Shown: one piece after another, positions 6,246 through 10,673 of the stretch
Numbering within the stretch: position 1 is the first letter of the stretch
Layout: every line of letters starts with the position of its first letter
Assembly: GCA_014896635.1 (NCBI GenBank)
Contig: JADBKA010000156.1
Coordinates: 1-10,673 of the forward strand
Direction of reading: 5' to 3'
Origin: Ktedonobacteraceae bacterium
GTDB taxonomy: Bacteria; Chloroflexota; Ktedonobacteria; Ktedonobacterales; Ktedonobacteraceae
DNA length: 10,673 nt
The notes under the pieces: model-generated
Seen by the model: only the letters and a program-made list of their open reading frames with translations
What the model was told of the DNA's origin: nothing
Databases searched by the model: none
Program-made: the position numbers and the translations under genes

Positions 6246-7450
6246 AGATTGGCATAGACGCGCACTTCTTGCAGCATCCCGCCACCGGCAGCGGGCAATA
6301 TCTGCTGCACCTGCTGGCTTTTCTGGCGCAGCTTGATCGGCAGAACACCTATCTTCTCCTGGGTTCACGGCAGCCGGAACAGAGCCTGTCTTCCCTGCTT
6401 GCCCCGATATCTCAGGCTCCTCTAGCTTCCGCTTTTTCCTACCAGATTGCCGCTGTACCGCGTCTACTGGCGGGCAATAAGCATCTGCATAAGCTGGCCT
6501 GGGAGCAGTGGATGGCCCCGGCGGCGGCGCAGCGGGCTGGCGTCGATCTCTACCACATTCCCTATTTTGCGCCGCCTTTGCTGATGCGCACACCGACGGT
6601 CGTCACGATTCACGATGTGATACCCTTGCGCCTGGCTGCTTACCGATCGAGCGCGAGGGTCAAAACCTATACTGCTCTTATTGCTCGCGCTGCTGCTAGA
6701 GCCGATATGATCATCACGGTCTCCGAGCATGCCCGCCGCGATATCATGGACGCCCTCACTCTCCCGCCGGAGCGCGTCCGCGTCACCTATGAAGCCGCCG
6801 GCGAGCAGTACCGGCCTGTCAGCGACCCGGCGGAACTGGCGCGGGTGCGCGCGCGCTATGGACTCAGCGAGCGCTACGTTTTCTATCTCGGCGGCCTGGA
6901 CCAGCGCAAAAATGTGCCGCAACTGGTACGCGCCTTTGCGCGCGTCTACCGCCTGCTCGGCGATCCCAACCTGCAACTGTTCATCTCTGGCGATCCCGAC
7001 CGGCAGCGGGGACCGCTCTTCCCCGACCCGCGTCCTGTTGCGGCAGAACTGGGTATAACGCGGCAGGTGCTTTGCCGTTTTGTGGAAGAAGAGGATAAGC
7101 CGGCGGTCTACAGCGCCGCCAGCCTGTTTGTCTTTCCCTCACTCTATGAGGGCTTTGGCCTGCCTCCGTTAGAAGCTCTGGCCTGTGGCGCGCCGGTGGT
7201 CTGTTCCAATCGCACCTCACTGCCCGAAGTTGTAGGAGATGCCGCCATCACCGTTGATCCGCAGGAATGCGAAGCTCTGGCCGAAGCAATGCACCGTGTT
7301 CTTGCTCACAGTGCATTGCAAGCAGATCTGCGGGTGCGCGCGCTGGAACAGGCGGCGAAATTTAGCTGGCGCAGAACCGCTGAAGAGACGCTCAAGATTT
7401 ATGAAGAGATACTGGTGCAAAGAAAAATAAAAATTTCGAGAAAGATGTGA
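6242..7450 (+). CDS. GT4-family glycosyltransferase (second of three)
   Basis: This 402-residue retaining GT-B enzyme opens with [20 protein letters not shown] and carries a [11 protein letters not shown] segment followed by a TVSEHARRD segment. The donor half shows the LDQRKN motif (Arg222, Lys223) and EGFGLPPLE (Glu303, Glu311). From the second motif on it parallels the first glycosyltransferase almost residue by residue (CGAPV, S..SLPEV.GDAA..VDP), which suggests a tandem duplication followed by divergence, with a different acceptor-binding half. The last nine residues are basic (ending KIKISRKM) and may help membrane contact. Translation is probably coupled to the preceding gene through the ATGA overlap. 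Donor and acceptor are not predictable. Confidence 0.93.
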   Translation: MKIGIDAHFLQHPATGSGQYLLHLLAFLAQLDRQNTYLLLGSRQPEQSLSSLLAPISQAPLASAFSYQIAAVPRLLAGNKHLHKLAWEQWMAPAAAQRAGVDLYHIPYFAPPLLMRTPTVVTIHDVIPLRLAAYRSSARVKTYTALIARAAARADMIITVSEHARRDIMDALTLPPERVRVTYEAAGEQYRPVSDPAELARVRARYGLSERYVFYLGGLDQRKNVPQLVRAFARVYRLLGDPNLQLFISGDPDRQRGPLFPDPRPVAAELGITRQVLCRFVEEEDKPAVYSAASLFVFPSLYEGFGLPPLEALACGAPVVCSNRTSLPEVVGDAAITVDPQECEALAEAMHRVLAHSALQADLRVRALEQAAKFSWRRTAEETLKIYEEILVQRKIKISRKM

Positions 7451-7462
7451 AAAAGGACAGCT

Positions 7463-8581
7463 ATGCGAGTCTTGATGATCTCAAAGGCCCTGGTTGCGGG
7501 AACTTCACAGCGGAAGCTGGAAGAGCTGGCGAAATGCGCGGATGTTGAACTGACCCTGGTCACACCCCCTTACTGGAATCATGATGATGGCAGTCGGCAG
7601 GTGCTCGAACGTCTCTACACCAGCGGCTACCGCATGATTGTCACGCCTTTGCGTCTGAACGGCCACTATCACCTGCATTATTATCCCGAACTGAACAGGA
7701 TCATGCGCGAAGTCCGACCGGAGGTGGTGCATATTGACGAGGAGCCATACAACTTTGCCACATTCCATGCCATGCTGCTCGCGCAGCGCCACAAAGCCAG
7801 GGCGCTCTTTTTTGCCTACCAGAATCTCTACCGTGTCTACCCCCCGCCTTTTCGTCAGTTCGAGCTGTACAATTTCAGTCGCGCCGCCGCTGCTATTGCT
7901 GGCAACCGCGAAGCTGGCGAAGTGATCAGACGCAAGGGATACAGGGGTCCTCTGCATGTCATTGCGCAGTTTGGCTTTGACACCGACATCTATCGACGCA
8001 GTGCTCCGCGCCTGCCGCGTCAGCCTGGTGATCTTTTTACTCTCGGCTATCTCGGACGTCTAAAAGAAGAGAAGGGATTGCAAACCATCGTTGAGGCGCT
8101 CTCCATGCTGCCGCCAAACTGCCGTGCCGTCTTTATCGGTCAGGGACCCATGAAAAGTGCGCTTGAGGAGCAGGCACAACGCCTGGGTGTCCTGGATCGT
8201 ATCATTTTTAAGCAAGGCGTCCCCACTGCGCAGGTGCCGCGTGAGCTGGAGCAACTGGATGCCCTGGTACTGCCATCGCTGACGCGGCCCAACTGGAAAG
8301 AGCAATTTGGCCGTGTGCTGGCAGAGGCCATGTCGTGCGAGACGCCCGTCATCGGCTCCGACAGCGGTGAGATCCCCCACGTCATCGGCGATGCCGGCCT
8401 GGTTTTTCACGAAGGCGATGCACGCGCTTTAAGCGCCTGTGTCAGACGCCTGCTCGATGATCCCGTTCTCTATGCTGACCTGGCGCAGCGTGGCCGCCGG
8501 CGTGTACTGGAACATTACACGCAGGAAAAAATTGCACAGCAGACGTTTGCCGTCTACAAAGAGATGCTTGGAGTACAATAA
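7463..8581 (+). CDS. GT4-like glycosyltransferase (third of three)
   Basis: This 372-residue GT-B enzyme is more distant from the first two. The N-terminal half includes MRVLMISKALVAG and a VVHIDEEPYNF segment. The donor half has GRLKEEKG (Arg199, Lys204, the R-x4-K donor motif), a GQGP loop and the EQFGRVLAE form of the E-x7-E motif (Glu280, Glu288), followed by CETPVIGSDSGEIPHVIGDAG. AAAGGA about eight bases before ATG is a good ribosome site, and the gap to the preceding gene is only 12 bases. It has the general profile of bacterial polysaccharide or glycolipid glycosyltransferases. Together with its two neighbours it suggests stepwise addition of several sugars to one acceptor, although no polymerase, flippase or lipid-carrier enzyme is visible in the window. 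Confidence 0.92.
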   Translation: MRVLMISKALVAGTSQRKLEELAKCADVELTLVTPPYWNHDDGSRQVLERLYTSGYRMIVTPLRLNGHYHLHYYPELNRIMREVRPEVVHIDEEPYNFATFHAMLLAQRHKARALFFAYQNLYRVYPPPFRQFELYNFSRAAAAIAGNREAGEVIRRKGYRGPLHVIAQFGFDTDIYRRSAPRLPRQPGDLFTLGYLGRLKEEKGLQTIVEALSMLPPNCRAVFIGQGPMKSALEEQAQRLGVLDRIIFKQGVPTAQVPRELEQLDALVLPSLTRPNWKEQFGRVLAEAMSCETPVIGSDSGEIPHVIGDAGLVFHEGDARALSACVRRLLDDPVLYADLAQRGRRRVLEHYTQEKIAQQTFAVYKEMLGVQ

Positions 8582-8629
8582 TTACAGCCAGTAGCGTAAG
8601 TTTAGAGAATTGAGAAACGGAGTAGATGA

Positions 8630-10468
8630 GTGGAAACGACAGCATTGATACCGCGACGAGTGTTATTCGGCAACCCTGTCAAAACCAGCCCGCAGATCTC
8701 ACCAGATGGCAGGCGCCTGGCCTACCTGGCGCCCGTCAATGATGTACTCAACGTCTGGGTCGGGACAGTAGGCAAAGATGACTTCCAGCCGGTCACGCAG
8801 GATACCGACCGGGGCATTCGCTTCTATTTCTGGGCCGCCGACAACAAGCATATCATGTATATTCAGGATGTCGGCGGTAACGAGAACTGGCGGCTTTACG
8901 CCACCGATCTTGAAACAAAAGAGACGCGCGACCTCACGCCGTTTGAGAACGTGCAGGTACAGATTATCGACCGCGATAAACACTTTCCCGACGAACTGCT
9001 GATCGCTATGAACAAAGAGAATCCGCAGGTGCATGATGTCTACCATCTCGACCTGCGCAGTGACAGCCTGGAGCTGGTGGCGAAGAATCCGGGCAATATT
9101 GCCGGCTGGACCACCGATACCCAGTTCAAAATACGTGGCGCTGTGGCTGCTCTGCCGGATGGCGGCAACGATCTGCTGATACGTGACGATGAGCAGAGCG
9201 AGTGGCGCAAACTCCTCACCTGGGATGCCGATGATGCGTTAAATAGTGGTCCCCTGAGTTTCAGCAAGGATGGACAATCGCTCTACCTGCAAGATTCGCG
9301 TAACGCCAACGCCGGGCGCCTCGTTCGCCTGCACATTCCTACTGGCGATCTTGCCATCATTGCTGAAGACCCGCAGTATGACGTGGGCAACGTCATGATT
9401 CATCCCGACACCTACGAGGTTCAGGCGGTTGCCTTTAATCGTGACCGTGTTGAGTGGCAGGTGCTTGATCAGTCGATTGCCGAAGATTTCGAGCGTATCC
9501 GCGCCATCCGTGATGGGGACTTCTTTGTGACCAGCCGCGACGATGCCGACCAGACCTGGGTGATCGTCTTCACCGTTGATAACGGGCCGGTGCAGTTCTA
9601 TGTGTATGATCGCGCGAGCAAGAGCGCAACCTTCCTTTTCGATAACCAGCCAGAACTGAACAACTACACGCTGGCGCGGATGCAGCCTGTCACCTTTACC
9701 GCCCGCGACGGCCTGACCATTCACGGCTACCTCACGCTGCCAGCGGGCGAGCAGCAGACGAACCTGCCGATGGTGCTCAACGTGCACGGTGGTCCCTGGG
9801 CGCGCAACACCTGGGGCTACAACCCAGAGGCCCAGTGGTTCGCCAATCGCGGCTATGCCTGTCTCCAGATCAACTTTCGCGGCTCAACCGGCTATGGCAA
9901 AGACTTTCTCAACGCCGGCAACAAAGAATGGGGCCGCAACATGCATAATGATCTGGTGGATGGCGTCAACTGGGCCATTCAGCAGGGCATCGCCGACCCC
10001 AGGCGAGTAGCGATCTATGGTGGCTCCTATGGTGGCTATGCCGCGCTCGTTGGCGCAACGTTCACACCCGACCTCTTCTGCTGCGCCGTTGATATTGTCG
10101 GACCAAGCAACCTGATCACCCTGATCAAAACCATCCCGCCCTACTGGTCCACCTTCCTTGCCACATTCCATAAGCGCGTTGGCAATCCCGACACTGAAGA
10201 GGAATTCCTCAAATCGCGCTCGCCGCTGTTCAAGGTGGATCAGATCAAGATCCCCATGCTCATCGCGCAGGGCGCCAACGATCCGCGCGTCAAGCAGGCC
10301 GAATCTGAGCAGATCGTTGAGGCCATGAAGAGCAAGGGCATTAACTACGAATACATGCTTTTCCCTGATGAAGGGCACGGTTTTGCCAAACCGGAGAATC
10401 GTCTCAAGTTCTACGCCGCTGCCGAGAAATTCCTGGCACAGTACCTCGGCGGTCGCTACGAAGCGTAG
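8630..10468 (+). CDS. S9 family (prolyl oligopeptidase-type) serine peptidase
   Basis: This 612-residue protein has an N-terminal beta-propeller (about 20-340, with repeated PDGRRLAYLA-, DNKHIMYIQD- and DGQSLYLQDS-like blades) and a C-terminal alpha/beta-hydrolase domain. Catalytic residues are visible: Ser466 in GGSYGG, Asp551 in GANDPRVK and His583 in DEGHGF. The oxyanion-side HGGPW and the NFRGSTGYG segment are also present. This is the layout of acylaminoacyl- and dipeptidyl-peptidases, which cleave short peptides that enter through the propeller. No signal peptide is seen, so it is probably cytoplasmic. Translation starts at GTG with GGAG at 8619-8622 as the ribosome site; an ATG at 8626 is in another frame and runs into a stop within about 40 codons. 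It lies 48 bases after the third glycosyltransferase, with no terminator in between. Confidence 0.95.
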   Translation: METTALIPRRVLFGNPVKTSPQISPDGRRLAYLAPVNDVLNVWVGTVGKDDFQPVTQDTDRGIRFYFWAADNKHIMYIQDVGGNENWRLYATDLETKETRDLTPFENVQVQIIDRDKHFPDELLIAMNKENPQVHDVYHLDLRSDSLELVAKNPGNIAGWTTDTQFKIRGAVAALPDGGNDLLIRDDEQSEWRKLLTWDADDALNSGPLSFSKDGQSLYLQDSRNANAGRLVRLHIPTGDLAIIAEDPQYDVGNVMIHPDTYEVQAVAFNRDRVEWQVLDQSIAEDFERIRAIRDGDFFVTSRDDADQTWVIVFTVDNGPVQFYVYDRASKSATFLFDNQPELNNYTLARMQPVTFTARDGLTIHGYLTLPAGEQQTNLPMVLNVHGGPWARNTWGYNPEAQWFANRGYACLQINFRGSTGYGKDFLNAGNKEWGRNMHNDLVDGVNWAIQQGIADPRRVAIYGGSYGGYAALVGATFTPDLFCCAVDIVGPSNLITLIKTIPPYWSTFLATFHKRVGNPDTEEEFLKSRSPLFKVDQIKIPMLIAQGANDPRVKQAESEQIVEAMKSKGINYEYMLFPDEGHGFAKPENRLKFYAAAEKFLAQYLGGRYEA

Positions 10469-10489
10469 CCAGAAAGAAGAGGAGTTGCG

Positions 10490-10673
10490 ATGAATCACAT
10501 CAGTGATGATCCGATGATGGTGTTTGCCGGCAGCGGCAGTCCACGCCTGACCGCCCGCATCTGCGAATATCTTCAGATTCCGCAGGGGAAAAACGAGACG
10601 TTGCGCTTCTCGGATGGGAACATCTTTGTGCGTGTTCTGGAAAACGTGCGCGGGCGCCGCGTGTATGTCGTGA
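10490..10673 (+). CDS. prs: Ribose-phosphate pyrophosphokinase, N-terminal part (cut by window end)
   Basis: The first 61 residues match the start of PRPP synthetase: MVFAGSGSPRLTARICEYL, then RFSDGNIFVRVLENVRGRRVYVV, which corresponds to the conserved RFSDGE...ENVRG segment. The enzyme makes 5-phosphoribosyl 1-diphosphate from ribose 5-phosphate and ATP in the cytosol for nucleotide, His and Trp synthesis. The start has a strong ribosome site (AAGAAGAGGAG) and follows the peptidase gene by 21 bases, so it is probably in the same transcript. The ATG at 10490 leaves about eight extra residues before the usual family start; ATGs at 10514 and 10517 are alternatives without a comparable ribosome site. 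Catalytic and PRPP-binding loops lie beyond the window, so full-length integrity cannot be checked. Confidence 0.88.
   Translation, partial: MNHISDDPMMVFAGSGSPRLTARICEYLQIPQGKNETLRFSDGNIFVRVLENVRGRRVYVV

Noticed and set aside
8626..8745. An ATG start at 8626 upstream of the peptidase gene
   Set aside because: It is in another frame that ends within about 40 codons and lacks peptidase similarity; the GTG at 8630 gives the complete family protein with a good ribosome site.
9884..10498. A 204-residue open frame on the minus strand
   Set aside because: It covers the catalytic domain of the S9 peptidase, where Ser, Asp and His motifs prove the + strand is coding.
1..10673. CRISPR array, retron, toxin-antitoxin pair or phage-defence island
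   Set aside because: No regularly spaced repeats, reverse transcriptase, nuclease partner or transposase was seen. The helicase is of the DinG type, but none of the csf genes that accompany type IV CRISPR DinG is nearby.

Overview
The window looks like a chromosomal segment from a Gram-positive-like, multicellular Chloroflexota bacterium, most likely a member of the Ktedonobacteria. This is an inference from protein style: a Ser/Thr-kinase-like domain fused to a helicase, family-4 glycosyltransferases in series, fairly GC-rich coding sequence, and G/C-rich palindromic intergenic repeats. No rRNA, tRNA or other taxonomic marker is present. Every gene I can support is on the + strand.

Layout: (1) Bases 1-230 hold the end of a short, unassigned reading frame whose stop codon lies in the loop of a GC-rich hairpin followed by a T-tract (about 179-227). 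(2) 231-3305 encodes a 1024-residue protein with a degenerate kinase domain (pseudokinase), a disordered linker and a complete DinG/XPD-type Fe-S helicase. (3) After a 129-base gap with a good sigma-70-like promoter and a 14-bp palindrome, 3435-4535 encodes a zinc-ribbon protein with a long Pro/Arg/Gly-rich middle and two tandem copies of a helix-turn-helix-like unit. (4) 4536-4695 is a non-coding gap filled with G/C palindromes and A/T tracts, probably a multicopy intergenic element that also ends transcription. (5) From 4696 to the end there is a tightly packed run: a HIT-family nucleotide hydrolase, three GT4 glycosyltransferases (the first two coupled by an ATGA overlap), an S9 prolyl-oligopeptidase-family peptidase with a GTG start, and the beginning of a ribose-phosphate pyrophosphokinase gene (prs) cut by the window edge.

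How the parts may work together: the first two genes look like nucleic-acid functions (a DNA helicase with a pseudokinase module, and a putative DNA- or RNA-binding protein). The downstream run combines glycan or glycolipid synthesis (three retaining GT-B enzymes) with nucleotide housekeeping (HIT hydrolase, PRPP synthase) and peptide turnover. Gaps of 23, -4, 12, 48 and 21 bases suggest co-transcription, but a common pathway for all six is not demonstrated.

The most unusual items are the pseudokinase-DinG fusion (catalytic Lys, HRD Asp and DFG Asp all replaced), the strong intragenic hairpin exactly at the pseudokinase/linker junction with a competing alternative stem, and the duplicated HTH unit attached to a zinc ribbon behind a palindrome-bearing promoter region. 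I found no CRISPR array, transposase gene, phage gene or RNA gene.
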